NCBI RefSeq assembly: GCF_003668045.3
Contig: NC_048601.1
Location: forward strand, 33,516,521 to 33,580,520
Length of the DNA stretch: 64,000 nt
Origin: Cricetulus griseus
Taxonomy: Eukaryota; Chordata; Mammalia; Rodentia; Cricetidae
Reading direction: 5' to 3'
The first letter of the stretch is position 1; each line of letters opens with the position of its first letter. Made by a program: the position numbers and the translations under genes. Of the stretch, positions 47,681 to 60,499 are shown piece after piece. The notes beneath the pieces were generated by a model. That model worked only from the letters and a program-made list of their open reading frames with translations, was not told the origin of the DNA and did not search any database.

Positions 47681-49924
47681 TACACCTTTAAAATATGTCT
47701 GCAGCATGACTACACTCCAGCATTGCTTGCATCCATGATCACACTAGTCTGAAGTGCCATTGTCTCTCAGATTGAATTTTAACATATTCAGATATTACCA
47801 ATTGGATTGCTTCAGACTAGTCTGTTTGTCAGTAACAAAATCCAAGGAAATCTTTAAAAGTATTTTTTGACATTTAATTACTTTATTTTCTCTAACTATT
47901 GGATTTGAGCTAGTAGAACCTTTTGGAAGCTCTATTATGCTCTTTATATACAGGGAGAAACAGAGGCAAGTGAGATGAAATTGTACATAATATATTACAA
48001 TTGTGAAATACGTTGATGTGTGAAGAATAGAACACTGTAACATCATCTTCATCAAAGCCTCTGACAAGCTTCAGAATTTCTGTATACAGAATTTCTGTAT
48101 CCTTGTTGTTGAAACTGTACTACTATCTCACAGATACTACCTCTTTGACAACATGGAGAGAGATATGCCACTTTCAGATTTGGGGGATTTATCCATTAAC
48201 ACATCAGCATAAAGTATGGTATATCACTTAGGTGCTCTGCTTCAGCTTTACTTTCTGAATATTTATAATATTTTGGAAAATAGAACTTTAAATTATTTGA
48301 ATAATTTCTTATTCCATAGAGGAAATCCCTTTTCTTTTCCTTTTCACATCCTTTCCCATCAATTATTTTTCTGATTGATCTAGAAACATGCTCACTCCAT
48401 TTCAGAATGCTCCTGTAGCTTCATGTTGGATTTGTATGCATTCATTTAAAAATAGTTACAGAATATCTAATACATGTCAGGCCAATTTCAAAAATCTTAG
48501 TAAAATAAGAATACATATTAAACTATGAGCTCCCTGATCCTTGAGTTTGTAGGAACTCTACAAGTAAATATGCAAGGCCATTTTCAGAGAAGGAAAATTC
48601 TGTAAACAAAATCTGCATGATGAAAATAATACATAATGACCCTTTTTTAAGTGGTAGGGGATGGGAACTTCTGCAGATGTGCCATAGATATCTCCATAAT
48701 TAAGCCAGGAATGATGGAATACTATTTACAAAAACAGGAGGATAGACGATTACAGGTAGGAGGACCATCTGGCCTCCGGGTCCACATGTGACAACGGGTA
48801 GTGAGACCTGGAGCACAGAAAAGTATGCCCATCTGGCTGTTACCCAGGGTCTGACAGTAAATGTCAAGGAGATGAGGACAAAGCTCAGCTTGAAACCCAA
48901 GTTCACCAGGATGCAAATATATGCTGTCTTTCAGATGTGGCAAGAACTCATGACTCAAAGTTTTTATGGGAAGCTAGTTCTAAGACCACTATTCAGTTCT
49001 TGAAAATATCCATCATCATCAATCTATCTCTTCTCAAAAGGGTAAGATTGATGTTTTGCAAATGCCAGGAACTGGATATGCATTTGGTAAAAGACAATGA
49101 AAAGTATTTTAATGAAAATTTTGAGTTCAGATGTGTTTTATCTCAGTGGACACACTGCTTCTCACACTCTGGGATAAGGTTGTAGGAACACAGCACAGTA
49201 TTTGTGATATGTAATTGACTCTCTGCATGTATGTAAAATGTTCAGAGGTCATCAAATGGTACTGTTGAGGTTGTCAGCAAGACTAGTCATTCATGTTAAC
49301 CTTCAAATTTTTCCTAAATTTATTTTCTAAACAACTAGAAAATTAACATAATTCTCTTTAATTAAACATTCTTCAAATAAGTATATTATAAGAGATAATA
49401 AATTGGTAAAGTTTATATATCCGTTCATATACAATTTTATAGAGATATAAGTATATCTTAAATCAATATATATACTTCCAAATATCTATGAAATGACAAA
49501 TAGAGTGTACTAAACATGCTTATATTTTATAAATACATAAGATACATAATCTATTTTATTTCTTAATTCTTGGTAAGTTCATACATGTAAACAATAAAAT
49601 ATATCTATCTTCTATTTCACCCCTTTGACTTTCCCTATGTCCCATCAAAATCATTGTGTCCCCCAACTTAATGCATTTTTTTAAAAATGGAGGGTAGGGA
49701 GAAATGCTGTCTTTGGGTCACTGCATGGACATCACATTACTAATTCAAAGCAACTGTGGTTACATGCACAAGATCATGCTTTACATTTAAAAAAATTAAT
49801 GTGCCCCTATACTGGTAGTATAATTATCAGCATTTCAGAAATGATGGTCTAATCACCTTGTTTGCTCTATTCTGAGTCTTTCGACTCATCGAATTGGTAC
49901 AAGGACAACAGTTGCCATTCTTAT
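47681..49924. other. Intergenic stretch, nothing recognised
   Basis: 2.2 kb, AT-rich, with a very AT-rich core at 49370-49570. A short tandem duplication CAGAATTTCTGTAT occurs twice at 48072-48100. No gene or repeat family assigned. Confidence 0.45.
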
Positions 49925-49926
49925 GG

Positions 49927-49979
<53 letters not shown>

Positions 49980-49987
49980 ACACACAC
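49927..49987 (+). repeat. (CA)n microsatellite
   Basis: About 26 CA units plus CCACACACAC. Confidence 0.98.
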
Positions 49988-51000
49988 TGGTGGGAGGAAC
50001 ATTTGGAAAGAATAAATCTGGCTGCAGCTCTCAATGAGTGGCAGAACAGTATTCCTTTCATAGGTTAAGCAGCTTCTCCAAGACCCAATATGAGAGGGTA
50101 GCAAGCTGAAGCTGACTCATGGGTGAAGAGATTCTGCTTGGTGAGTGAAGGATAGAGCACTTTCCCATCTAGCTGCCTTTCTTTCAATGAGCACCTTGGG
50201 GACCTGTCTCTTTCTTGTTGGATGTGGCAGCACAGTAACGAAGTTGAGGGAAGAATTTATCACTGGAATGTTCCTCCAGTGACTCTGTAGCCTTGATTCA
50301 AATACTTTGATGATGTCTTTCATGGCAGAAAGCAGGCCATGATTAATATCAATGTCACAGAGTAACATTCCTAATGCAGGGCAGGTGATAAATATGAAGG
50401 AGCTTGCATTCTGCTTTTATTTTATGTTCTTTATCAAATCTCAAGCTCACAGAGCTTTAACTTATGTTGGGAAGGGAGAATACCTGCAAAAAAGACTAAG
50501 GGCCCCATAAAGCATCAATGGCACATTACACTCACCCCAAGTATACTCTCCTTCTTCTAAAACTGCAAAGTCTCTTCCTAGAATTATAAATAATATACAT
50601 CAATGCAGATGTGCCAGGAAGGGGGAGGGGCTAGTCAGCCTCTTCTTTAGCTATTGAGCAGCACATGTACTGTAAAATAGAATGAATTTTCTCATATTGA
50701 GTGATTTTTTTTTCATTACAAATATTCAAAAAATGTAGCCTACACTTATGGTAACTTGATATGCCATACTTTGCTGATAAACATGGTAGGCCTACACATT
50801 TCTGAACAGAAACAGAGGAGAGTTAGATTGAGGTTGGGGGAGGGAATGCTTTACATGCAGATGGCTATGGACTCAGACTAAGTTCAGTGTACTCATTGTA
50901 CTATTCATAAGGCATGTACTCTGCAAAGGTATTGGAATTTTTTGTTGTTTCTCCCCTCATGAGAGCCAAATATCAATCACTTCACCACCTCTAAATAGTA

Positions 51001-51001
<1 letters not shown>
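49988..51001. other. Intergenic stretch, nothing recognised
   Basis: No gene or repeat family assigned. Confidence 0.45.

Positions 51002-51064
<63 letters not shown>
51002..51064 (+). repeat. (AC)n(AT)n microsatellite
   Basis: About 23 AC units followed by about 8 AT units. Confidence 0.98.
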
Positions 51065-51489
51065 ATTGAGAACTCAGAGTCTATGGATGATTTTGGAGCT
51101 CAAAATTTTTTACTTTATTTTACAACATCATTCTTCAAGGACTCTGGAGTTAGAACTTGTTATCATAGTTAACACAGTGTCAAAACTTATTTATCAGTTG
51201 GTATACATTGTCAGTGAGGTTTGCTAGGTGTTTCCAATATATTCTAGAGAGACCAATAAATATCACTTATATTTCATATATTTCTTAATTGAATTTGTAT
51301 GCTGCTTAGATGAATCCCACTTGAAAGAAGATACTCATGAAAGCAATTAATTTTTCAATTAGGTAAGTTTAAGTTTCGGTTTTATGTCTGGGTTGCTGAT
51401 GGATTTGTTAAAACCTCACAATTTAATTCTTTAAATATATTGCAGACAATGTAAATATGTATCATATATTCTGGGAGTTCCTGGCTTAC
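51065..51489. other. AT-rich intergenic DNA, nothing recognised
   Basis: No gene or repeat family assigned. Confidence 0.45.
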
Positions 51490-51514
51490 TCCCTGACTCA
51501 GCTTGCTTTTTTTG

Positions 51515-51865
51515 TAAACTTGACATGGTGTAGAATCACATGGGAAGAAAATCGCAGTGAGGAATAGTCTAGATCAGGTTTGGCTTTGGTCTAACTGTGT
51601 AGGATTAACTTGATTTACCAAAATTGTAATTGGAAGACCTGATCACTGTGGGTAGCACCATTCTTTAGGCAGGGGATTCTGAACTGTGTAGGAGTGGAGA
51701 ATTTGAACTGAGAACTAGCATGCATGTGTCTAATGCTTTCTGTTTATGAGTACAGATGTGATATGATCAATTTCCTAAGGTCCTGTCACTGTGGCTTCTT
51801 TGCTAGGATGAATTGTAATTCAGAATTAGAAGCCAAAATAAACCTTCAAGCATTATGTCATCTTT
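51515..51865 (+). mobile_element. Dispersed rodent repeat, family unnamed
   Basis: ACTTGACATGGTGTAGAATC, CACTGTGGGTAGCACCATTC, TTAGGCAGGGGATTCTGAAC, GAACTAGCATGCATGTGTCT and the AGAAGCCAAAATAAACCTTC end with an AATAAA signal. The plan is common in rodent intergenic DNA. The class is uncertain. Confidence 0.6.
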
Positions 51866-52272
51866 AATATGGACAATTGTGGCATCAGCCATCAGTGCTA
51901 AAGAATCTTTGATTTTAAATAAGTTTGACTGAAGACCGTAGTGTAAAAATTGTAGAAGAAATCAATAGGTTCAACAGCCATTCCAGTGGAAAAAGACTTT
52001 AGAATAGAGTGGCAATGCACCATGTAGGGGTAATGCAGAAAGAAAATCCTGTGCTTTGATTATACTACAGTTCAAATATTTAAGTATAAAAATCAACACA
52101 TATAGGAAGGTTAATTCTGAGATAGGATTAATTTTTTCTAGTATACCTATACTAAATTCTATATTATTGAATTATACTCAAAGTGAAGTAAAAGACCCAG
52201 TGTAATTCATGATTGTATGTTTGTTTCTCTACCTCTACCTCTGTCTCTCTGTCTCTGTCCTCTATTGGTTTA

Positions 52273-52274
<2 letters not shown>
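51866..52274. other. AT-rich intergenic DNA, nothing recognised
   Basis: No gene or repeat family assigned. Confidence 0.45.
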
Positions 52275-52323
<49 letters not shown>

Positions 52324-52329
52324 CTCTCT

Positions 52330-52376
<47 letters not shown>
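52275..52376 (+). repeat. (CT)n / (AT)n compound microsatellite
   Basis: About 23 CT units, TCCCTCTCTCAC, then about 22 AT units. It produces Leu/Ser and Ile/Tyr ORF artefacts. Confidence 0.98.
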
Positions 52377-52379
<3 letters not shown>

Positions 52380-52594
52380 ATTTGTGTATAAATGTATATA
52401 CATTTTATAAAGACATACTTCAATGGAACTAGTAATTATAGAATTATAGTAAGGAAAGCTACAGATGCTTTTGAGAAATTTATAGTAGTCAGGGAGTCAT
52501 GGGCAAAATAGTTTGGAGAAGCATTTCAGGTAAAAGGAACACTGTGAGAAGATGCTGAAAAGTAATAATAAAAATGGAGATTTATTACTTTAGT

Positions 52595-52932
52595 AGAGAA
52601 GGACAGAAGGAGAGGGTAAGGATAGAAAGAGGGGGGACAGGAGGGAAGAATGGAACCTGGGATAGAAAGAGAGAAAGGAGGAGAAAAGAAACAAAGAAGG
52701 GATAGAAAAAGGGGAGGAGTGAAGGAGAAAGATGGAGAGAAAGGGGGAAGGAGGAAGGAAAGAATGCAAAGAAAGGAAAAAGGGGGAAGAGATAGGTGGA
52801 GGGATGATGGAAAAGAGGGAGGGGGAAGAAGGGGAGGGAGGAGGAAGGGAGAGATGGAAAGGTAGAGAAGGGGAGAGATGATGAGGCAGGATAGAAAGAG
52901 ATATGGGGAGGGATAGAAAGAGGGAGACTGAG
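52595..52932 (+). repeat. 330-bp polypurine tract (GGA/GAAA-rich)
   Basis: Almost pure A/G on the plus strand with irregular GGAGG, GAAAG and AGGGGG blocks and very few pyrimidines. The minus strand reads as long Ser/Pro/Leu ORFs (up to 194 codons), which are artefacts. Such tracts can adopt triplex structures and often mutate in length. Confidence 0.95.
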
Positions 52933-53610
52933 ATATCATGAAGAGCTCTTAAAGTCTCAGGAAAAAGGACCCCAATTCTGACACCTTGAAGTGACTTTCT
53001 TAGATGTACGTAAGGACATGCATAAAGAATTGAAAAGAAAATAGTGTTCCTCTTTGTAACAACCAAAATAACTGCAAAGATTTTTAATACTAAATGTCCA
53101 AAGTGAGTTTCAAATGCTGAAGGTTTACTGCAGATATGTGCAAATGTAGAAAGCCAGCCAGATGAGAACAGCAAGAGAGGGTATCTGAAAGGATATACAG
53201 TTACACAGGGAGATCAGGACCTTTTGAGGACTATGTATGCCTGGGTCTCTAGGCTGGTGGCTACAGAGATAAATTTTTGCTTTGATAATGATAGGGACTG
53301 TAGCTTTCAAAGTGAAAGTTAAGTACTCATATGTGCTATGCATTTTTCTACACTATACATGGGGTAATTGCATATTATTGATACTAAACTGAAATTTCCA
53401 AAGGGTAGATTATTTTTCTAAGCATGAAAGAAAAGTCAGTAACAGTCTTTTTCATGTCCCATATTGCTGGCACAGCTGAAGCCAGTATGACTGCAGCAAA
53501 GCATCTTGGAAAAAAACCATCTCAGTGTGTAATAGGAACTAGGACTCCCTGTGGGTTAGAAGAGCACTGGGGAGCAGCAGGGTCTGTTCCTAAGCACTGC
53601 AGATGCATCT
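52933..53610. other. AT-rich intergenic DNA, nothing recognised
   Basis: No gene or repeat family assigned. Confidence 0.45.
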
Positions 53611-53611
53611 T

Positions 53612-53690
53612 TTAAACAGAGCACTTGTCTACCATGCACAGTGCCTGGGTTCTGTCTCTTGAACTGTAAGAAAAACAAATCAAATTGTTA
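53612..53690 (+). mobile_element. ID-like SINE remnant
   Basis: TTAAACAGAGCACTTGTCTA, CCATGCACAGTGCCTGGGTT, CTGTCTC and an AAGAAAAACAAATCAAA tail correspond to the ID-type order, without a clean A box. Confidence 0.5.
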
Positions 53691-55084
53691 TCTATGCATC
53701 AATTGTTCTATGGAAGTATAAAACAAAACCCCAAGAAAGGGGATCCATGGTGTCTCCTCCATGCCTCATGTTGACAAAGATGGGTGAAATTGACATGTTA
53801 AGAGAAATGTAATTTTTCCACTTTACATTTCTTTATTTCTCCATCTGCCTCTCTGGTAACTATCCCCTATGACCCTACTGTCGGCTTCCTAATCACTTTG
53901 TCTTGTTTCTCTCAAACCACAAGTATTCCATCACATCCCAGGCATCAGGTCTCATCTTTCCAATTGCTAGTGATTTCTTGCTTGATATTTGGCCCCAGTG
54001 ATGAACACAGCACTATATGCATTAAAGCAAGTTCTCTGTCACATTACTACAACCCCAGTCCCTTTTATGTACTCTGTTATGTTCTTTTCACTCTTGACAA
54101 TATAACTAACATTATAGTCTTTAACCACAAATAAATTGCTTGGAAACGTCTTTAATCTGATGCTGTTTAAGGGAAAATACTACAGTCCCTTACAATTATG
54201 TGGCACCATAAATGGTTTAAGAGAACATCGCAACACCTATTCCAGAGATATCTGGTCACCTCTTGAAATGAGTTCAGTTTAATGGTGCCCAAAATGCAAC
54301 TCCCATTCTGTATCACCACTGAGCTTCCGAGTAAGCTTATTCTTCCATATATGACAAGGAGGCTGTTGTTTTCTTCTCAAAAGAGTGTCTATGGTTTTCT
54401 CTATGGTTTACTATTGTTCACCAGATGCTGCCACCTTTAGCTACTGTGAATACCACAGAATTAATTTCCGATGTTTATTTTCACACTTTCAAGAATTGGG
54501 GAGTCTTCTTACTTAGGGGAGGTGCCCAGTTTACTGACCAAAGTTGACTTTAGTTTTGTAGTCAATATTCCAGGAAGTCATGAGTTACTGTGATGGAATG
54601 CATATTCAGGTATGGCTCTTGCTGGTGTTTCTCACTCAAGAACTTAGATGAGTGTTCCTTTATTAACAAGATACATTCATAAACAAACTAATCACACAGC
54701 TCTCTAACCCCTGGAAACTAAGATAGAAAGAAATAGCATAGGTATACCATAATGCTACCTTTGAAGACTGAAGTAAAAGTAGTACACCATCATAAACAAG
54801 TTTTTATTTTGCAAGCTTGCTCCTTATAAAATCAGATTATTCATACATATGTTACTGGGCAGCTTTGAATTCAACAAAATTGAAGCCCAAATTCTAGATC
54901 TGAACCCCAGTAGGACATCTTGTATGGTGTAGATTATAATATGTTGATATGCATGGTACATAGCTAATTTAATCTGGCAAAGTAGGTCTGTCTCCTAAAA
55001 TATCAGAAAGAAAACTTTATAGAAGAAGTTTGTTTCCTCATATCAGGGACTACGCTGTACCACCATACATTAGCACTGCCCTGG
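53691..55084. other. AT-rich intergenic DNA, nothing recognised
   Basis: No gene or repeat family assigned. Short ORFs only. Confidence 0.45.
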
Positions 55085-55225
55085 TATGTGGCAGTTAGAA
55101 GGCATCTTTGTACAGTTATGTTTCTCCTTCCACCTCTACATGGCTTCTAGGGATCAAACTGCAATCACCAGGCTTGCTGCACACATTTCTCTACCTGCAT
55201 GAGCCATCTTATAGGCCCCTGATGA
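55085..55225 (-). mobile_element. B2/B3-like SINE, minus strand
   Basis: CTTCTAGGGATCAAACTGCA, ATCACCAGGCTTGCTGCACA and CTACCTGCATGAGCCATCTT match the reversed B3 head ('...GAGCCATCTCTCCAG'). Confidence 0.65.
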
Positions 55226-56984
55226 CATGTTAATGAGACACATTGGACAATTAGTGGCTAAATACTGTGGATGTCTTTGCATGGCAGAGTATACCACATG
55301 GTAGAAAAGGCAAAGAGATTTAAGATTCTTGTAATTTATCAATGTTCTTGAGGGTATGATAGCCTGGAGTCTATGGAGATGTATTCCTCAAGGGGGAAAG
55401 AAGTGGTCACTATGCCTCTCCACTCAGACAAAAGCATAGTTACTCTTGACTCAGCACTCCCCTCTGTCCTGTCCTGGACCACTAACTGGCTCAGACATTA
55501 TTTGCAGCCCATCTTTATACTTAGCCTGCAACTTATTGACTTAAGTCCATTCCTGCTGATTTTGTAGGTAGTGAGTCTCTGAAGGGACTCCTGCCACACA
55601 AATTTCCATAAGTGCAGGCAGAAGCTGTAGTTCAAAATAGAGTTATAGGAGATGCTCATGGACCATCTTCAAATGTCCTCCTCTGTCCATTCCTTTTGTT
55701 CCTATGGTCTTTCCTTTCATAAAACACACATAGGAAAACATGACTTAGCTTCTACTTCTGAATGACTTTGTGAGAAACAGAGACCACTGCAAAGGGTGCC
55801 TTTTTGACAAACAGTCACCTCACGAAGCTGTATTGGTTTTTGTTTTGTGTGTTGTTTTAAGATGAATTTCATAGACTAAATCACCTCTGCCCTAACTAGA
55901 CTGTAAGTAGTAGTAATAGTGTTAAGAACCAGCTAGATTCTGTGATAAATCCTGGTTTCAGCAGGTAACCATCTCATGTAAACTTTGGCAAGTAATCTAA
56001 CCCAAACATCTACTCTTTTAATCTATGAACTTGATCAAAAATAGTTTCTGCTTCAGAGATGTGCTATGCAATTCCTGTCATGTGTCTGATAGAAGCTCCT
56101 TTCTGCATGCACCACTGGAAACAGCAATTTTCTAATCCCTCTGTTGGTGAGGAAAGAAAGAAAACATAGTACAGAGTCCCTGTAAGAAATATTAACACAG
56201 TTGCTCCAAGGAGTCCTGTCTTTTTATTATTGACTATTTCTGAATATGCCTGGGCTTTTCCTGAAGTCATGTAACAATTTACTAGAAATCATTCATGTTA
56301 ATACTACCATATGGGTTCTGGATGTAACTGAGCCACAGCAAAAGACAGCAGGACCTATAGGGATGAATTAATAAGTGCAGGGCAAGAGCATCTCTCAGAA
56401 CACCAATGTAACCCAAAGTGAGTCCCAAGCATGCTGGAATTTTGCAGGATTTTCCCATGTTTGTCAAGTTTAGTTCTATAAACTAGACAGAAATTTGCAA
56501 TTTAACTTTAACTTTAAAAAGTAAGTTCCTCAAAGTTTGAATAGATTATTTATCCAAATGTCAGTGCCACTGTGTTGGGCTTTTGGCAAACTCCGATTTG
56601 ATTTAAAAGTGTAACTTCTGGAAGCCCAGAAGTGTTAAACCAAACCTTGAAAGAGATAATGGGGAATTTGTTCTGCTCTGATTTGTTGTATAAGAACTGA
56701 GAAAAATAACATAGATTATAAATAATTAAGGGATTATCTATTCCCTAAGGAGTAAAATTATGTGATTAATTATTTGGGAGTATTGTTCATATGATAACCT
56801 TGAAATCTATTAAAATCATCAAGCAACTTAACATTCCAATGATGCATATTGTTTTGAGTATATAACAGATAAGAGGCTATCAAGTTTATGTGTAGAATTA
56901 TAAATAGAGACCTCATCGAGATATGAAGGCTATTAGTAGTGTCATTAGATGAATTCTATGAACATTTTAAAATGTTATATATCT
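55226..56984. other. AT-rich intergenic DNA, nothing recognised
   Basis: No gene or repeat family assigned. Short ORFs only. Confidence 0.45.
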
Positions 56985-57172
56985 GCATGTTTGCATACAT
57001 GTATGTATGCAAAACATGTGTCAGCCTGATGTCCATGGAGCCAGAAAAGGGTGTTAGATACCCTTGAACTTGAGTTACAGACTATTGTGAGACACATGGG
57101 AGTGCTAGGGACTGAACCTGGGTCATCCATAAGAGCAGTGAGAACTCTTAACTGCTGAGCCAGTGTGCCAGT
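56985..57172 (-). mobile_element. B2/B3-like SINE, minus strand
   Basis: CATACATGTATGTATGCAAA, CATGGAGCCAGAAAAGGGTG, GAGTTACAGACTATTGTGAG, GCTAGGGACTGAACCTGGGT and CTTAACTGCTGAGCCAGTGT follow the reversed B3 order closely. Confidence 0.88.
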
Positions 57173-57744
57173 TCTGGACTCCTAAATTTTGTGCTGACCA
57201 TGATCTTAACTCATGTTTTTTTGCTTGTTCTTTAGCTCTACATTTCTACTATGTAATATGGATTTCTGTTTGCCTTCCATCTGTTCCTACCATTTTCCTT
57301 CATGTTTGTACTAAAAGCCCACAGAGAGACCTTTATCAAGAAGATGGAGAAAAGCACTTGTATACAATTTGTCAAATGGTACATTTAGTGAAAAATGTGG
57401 GAGAATGTGAATTTACCCAGTAAAACTTGCTTTTACCCCACAAGACTAACACAAAAATAACTGAGATATGTATGCATTGGTATAATCTTTTGACTTAGAA
57501 TGGGATGTATCAGGAAGAATATTTGCAGACTATCCACTAGCTAACAAATTATGATTTGTCAAATGATAAATGCACTGTAGAGTGTTGCCCAATGGAATAA
57601 ATCACACTAATATACAACAATGAGGATTCAGTTCCTAAATATCAGACTAAAAGAAATCTCTTTTTTCCTTTCAAAGACATACTCAAAATGATTGCTCAAA
57701 ATGATTCTGTGGCATTTAAGATCAGCAAAGGCAAGATCTGGCAT
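57173..57744. other. AT-rich intergenic DNA, nothing recognised
   Basis: An 86-codon ORF (57163-57423) begins within the SINE and has no recognisable domain. Confidence 0.45.
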
Positions 57745-58025
57745 GTTCAGTGTGCGATGGGACCTGTAATAGTGGAACCATTATTTATCTCTAGTGCACA
57801 AATGGACTTTGGGAGCCCATTCCCTATGGAGGCCTACTATTTCAGCCAAGATACACAAGGGCCTAGGCTCTCCCCCAAATGATGTGATAGACTTTTGTGA
57901 TCACCGTCCTTGGGGAGTGGGTGGGGGTGGGTTGGGGAGGTTGATAGTGGACATGGGAGTATGGAAGGGAGAGGGAATAGGGGAATTAATATGTAAAATG
58001 ATTGTTTCTAAATAAAAAAGGAAAA
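57745..58025 (+). mobile_element. L1 3'-terminal fragment
   Basis: GGACCTGTAATAGTGGAACC, GGACTTTGGGAGCCCATTCC, GGGCCTAGGCTCTCCCCCAA, GGGGAGTGGGTGGGGGTGGG and the end TATGTAAAATGATTGTTTCT with AAATAAAAAAG define the last 280 bp of a rodent L1. The G-rich run could form a quadruplex. Confidence 0.88.
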
Positions 58026-58083
58026 AAGAAGATTAGCAAAGGCAAGACCCAGGTAGTGTAAGATTAATGTATGCTTCCATATA

Positions 58084-58240
58084 GCTTGGCACACTGGCAT
58101 ATGTTTGTGATTTCAGCACAGAAAGGGTAAGCAGGAGGTTCACATGAGTTTGAGGTCAGCCTGCGCTACATATATAGTGCATTCTGAGCTATTTTGAGTT
58201 ACATAGCATAACCCTGACTCAAGAAACAAAACAAAAATGA
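58084..58240 (+). mobile_element. Old B1-related SINE
   Basis: GCTTGGCACACTGGCATATG, GTGATTTCAGCACAGAAAGG, GAGTTTGAGGTCAGCCTGCG and CCCTGACTCAAGAAACAAAA follow the B1 order, but with heavy divergence. Confidence 0.65.
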
Positions 58241-58476
58241 TAGCATGGAAGTTCAATAATGGAGGTAGTATTAATCTTCTTAGAGATGGAAGAATTGATA
58301 CCATGTGACAGAGCAAAGGTTTCCATATGATGTGATACAAAGATATTAACTAAATTTATGCAGCAGCTACCTTAATATATACAGATGTTAAAACTTACTG
58401 GGTATCCTATTTAAGATGTCCACAGTCTCATCTATTCAAATTACAACTCTGGTTTAAAAAAAAAAAATCTTAGTAG

Positions 58477-58692
58477 TGCTGAGTGGTGGTGGTGCTTGAT
58501 GTTAATCCCAGCACTTGGGAGGCAAAGGCATGCAGATCTCAGTGAGTTCAAGGCCAGTGTGGTCTAAAATGCAAGTTCCAGGAGAGGACAGCTAGGATTG
58601 TTACACAGAGAAACCCTGTCTCACAAAACCAAACCAAACCAAAAACAAAAACAAAATCAAACAACCAAACAAAGACAAAAAACCAAAAAACC
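58477..58692 (+). mobile_element. B1 SINE with long A-rich tail
   Basis: GCTGAGTGGTGGTGGTGCTT, TTAATCCCAGCACTTGGGAG, CAGTGAGTTCAAGGCCAGTG and ACAGAGAAACCCTGTCTCAC, then a roughly 70-base tail of AACC/AAAC repeats. Confidence 0.93.
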
Positions 58693-58837
58693 TCAGTAGT
58701 AACCAAAATCAACAGGATACAAACATATGATCTGATGACCTGACTTCCATCCTTAGGCCCTGCATGTTAGAAAGAGAGAATCTTCCAACCCCAGTGGGTG
58801 TTCTCTGGCCATTACTTCTGATCTGTAGCACATGCAT

Positions 58838-58839
<2 letters not shown>

Positions 58840-58912
<73 letters not shown>

Positions 58913-58926
58913 CCTCTCTCTGTCTG

Positions 58927-58958
<32 letters not shown>

Positions 58959-58976
58959 ATACACACACATACACAA
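58840..58976 (+). repeat. (TC)n / (TGTC)n microsatellite
   Basis: About 30 TC units, then CTGTCTGT and CTCTGTC variants, then ACACACAT. Confidence 0.97.
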
Positions 58977-59295
58977 TAAATAAAATATAATGTGAAATTG
59001 AAGCATGGGGTCTTTAATCCAAGTACATATCTACACAACAGTGAATTAGGTGTGGATGGCATCAGTGTTTGTTTTAGCTATGATAAACTAATGAATCTTT
59101 GGCTTTTGTGTAAGACGGAGTAGTAGCTTCAGGCAAGTGAAAACTAAGTACATTCATTTAAGTTGCTAGTCAATCCTCAACCCTTTTTGCTGTACCCCAG
59201 TGAGTCTGATCTCCTTAAGAGAATGTTGAGTCATGTATCTCAGCAAGTCCTGACTCTGCTGTAGATTGATGTCATAGCATTGAAAAGGATCACAG

Positions 59296-59425
59296 GGGAG
59301 CCGGAATACAATAGTGTTTGCCTGTATTCCCAGAATGTGGGAAAGGGAAGTTAAGGTATAGACTCAAGGTAAAATAATGTTCTATATCAAGAACAGTTGG
59401 GCCTTGGAAACTCTTGAACAGTGCC
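59296..59425 (+). mobile_element. Possible old B1/B4-type SINE remnant
   Basis: GTGTTTGCCTGTATTCCCAG and AATGTGGGAAAGGGAAGTTA resemble the 'TGCCTGTAATCCCAGCATTTGGGAGGC' core. The rest is too diverged to be sure. Confidence 0.4.
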
Positions 59426-59777
59426 TTTAGAGTTACAGGAAGGTTCACTATAACACTCCAATTAACCTAGCTAACACACCTAATATCATTAACACAGTGA
59501 GCCTGAAAAGCACCCATTTCTTAATTTACAAAGATTGTTTCCTCTCTTTTCCAAATGAGGGGAGATTAAGAAGCAATCAATTTGTGTTAAAGAACATTAA
59601 AGAAGCCTTTTCAACCTCCCAAAGTTTATAAATGGCTTTTCTCCCTGCCATCCACTTGGACAGCTTAATGCACCTTTAAATTCTCACATTTTCTTTACTT
59701 TTATATTTGTATTTGGCTTTAACAGTCTACAGTATTCACATATTTAGTCTGAACTAAAAAGAATAATCCTCCTTTTT
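59426..59777. other. AT-rich intergenic DNA, nothing recognised
   Basis: No gene or repeat family assigned. Confidence 0.45.
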
Positions 59778-59925
59778 ACTTATGTTTTTGAGATGTGAGG
59801 TGGGGGTCTCATCTGGCTCAAGCTTGCTTTGAATTCTCTGTGTTCCTTAAACTCTTGAGCCTACTGTCTATTTCTCATGTTCTGGAGTTTCAGGTATGAG
59901 GCACCAGGCCTGGTTCACTAAGGTA
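59778..59925 (-). mobile_element. Old B1-related SINE, minus strand
   Basis: TTTATGTTTTTGAGATGTGA-like start, then CTCAAGCTTGCTTTGAATTC, CTTAAACTCTTGAGCCTACT and GGTATGAGGCACCAGGCCTG follow the reversed B1/7SL layout. The copy is much diverged. Confidence 0.6.
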
Positions 59926-60499
59926 GGAAAGAAATTTACTTGCTGATCTGCATCCCCAAACCTATGATTGCTTACAGGGAAGTTTGTCAGCTCTTGGATG
60001 GGCACAGTACTAAAAAATTGAGGGATGTGGTCCATACTTTCAGTTTTTTTTCATGCAATGAACCGGCCAATACTCTTCTAAATGATGCTACTGTTACTTA
60101 GCTAATAGAATATAGTCTCATATTTTCCACTTATCTCTCTATGCTTGAATTAGTGAAACGTCCAGACCTCACCAGAAAAGTTTCTCAGTGTGATAGATGG
60201 TGGTGGGGGCACTCACAATAGTCAAAGCATAAAGCCTAAGTGTCAGAACAAAACGATCAGCTGCAAAATGGACATCTATATCAACCTCTCCCCAAGGCTC
60301 AGAGATCATCAAAACAGAAGAGCAGAAAAACTGTTAGAACCAAGAGGTCAGGGAGGACTAGAGTGAAGCAGTGTCTTCTGGATATTTCAAGAACACTGAA
60401 CTCTTGACATCTCAGCAGCTGTGTTTTTCTGCACAAAACCAAGTCAGTCAACATTTGAGAATCAAGTGGGAAACAGTTCATGGACTCTATCGATAAATG
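59926..60499. other. AT-rich intergenic DNA, nothing recognised
   Basis: No gene or repeat family assigned. Confidence 0.45.

Noticed and set aside
52526..53174. Ser/Pro/Leu-rich ORFs of 137 and 194 codons on the minus strand
   Set aside because: Most of their length is the polypurine tract read in antisense; no signal peptide plus domain structure stands out.
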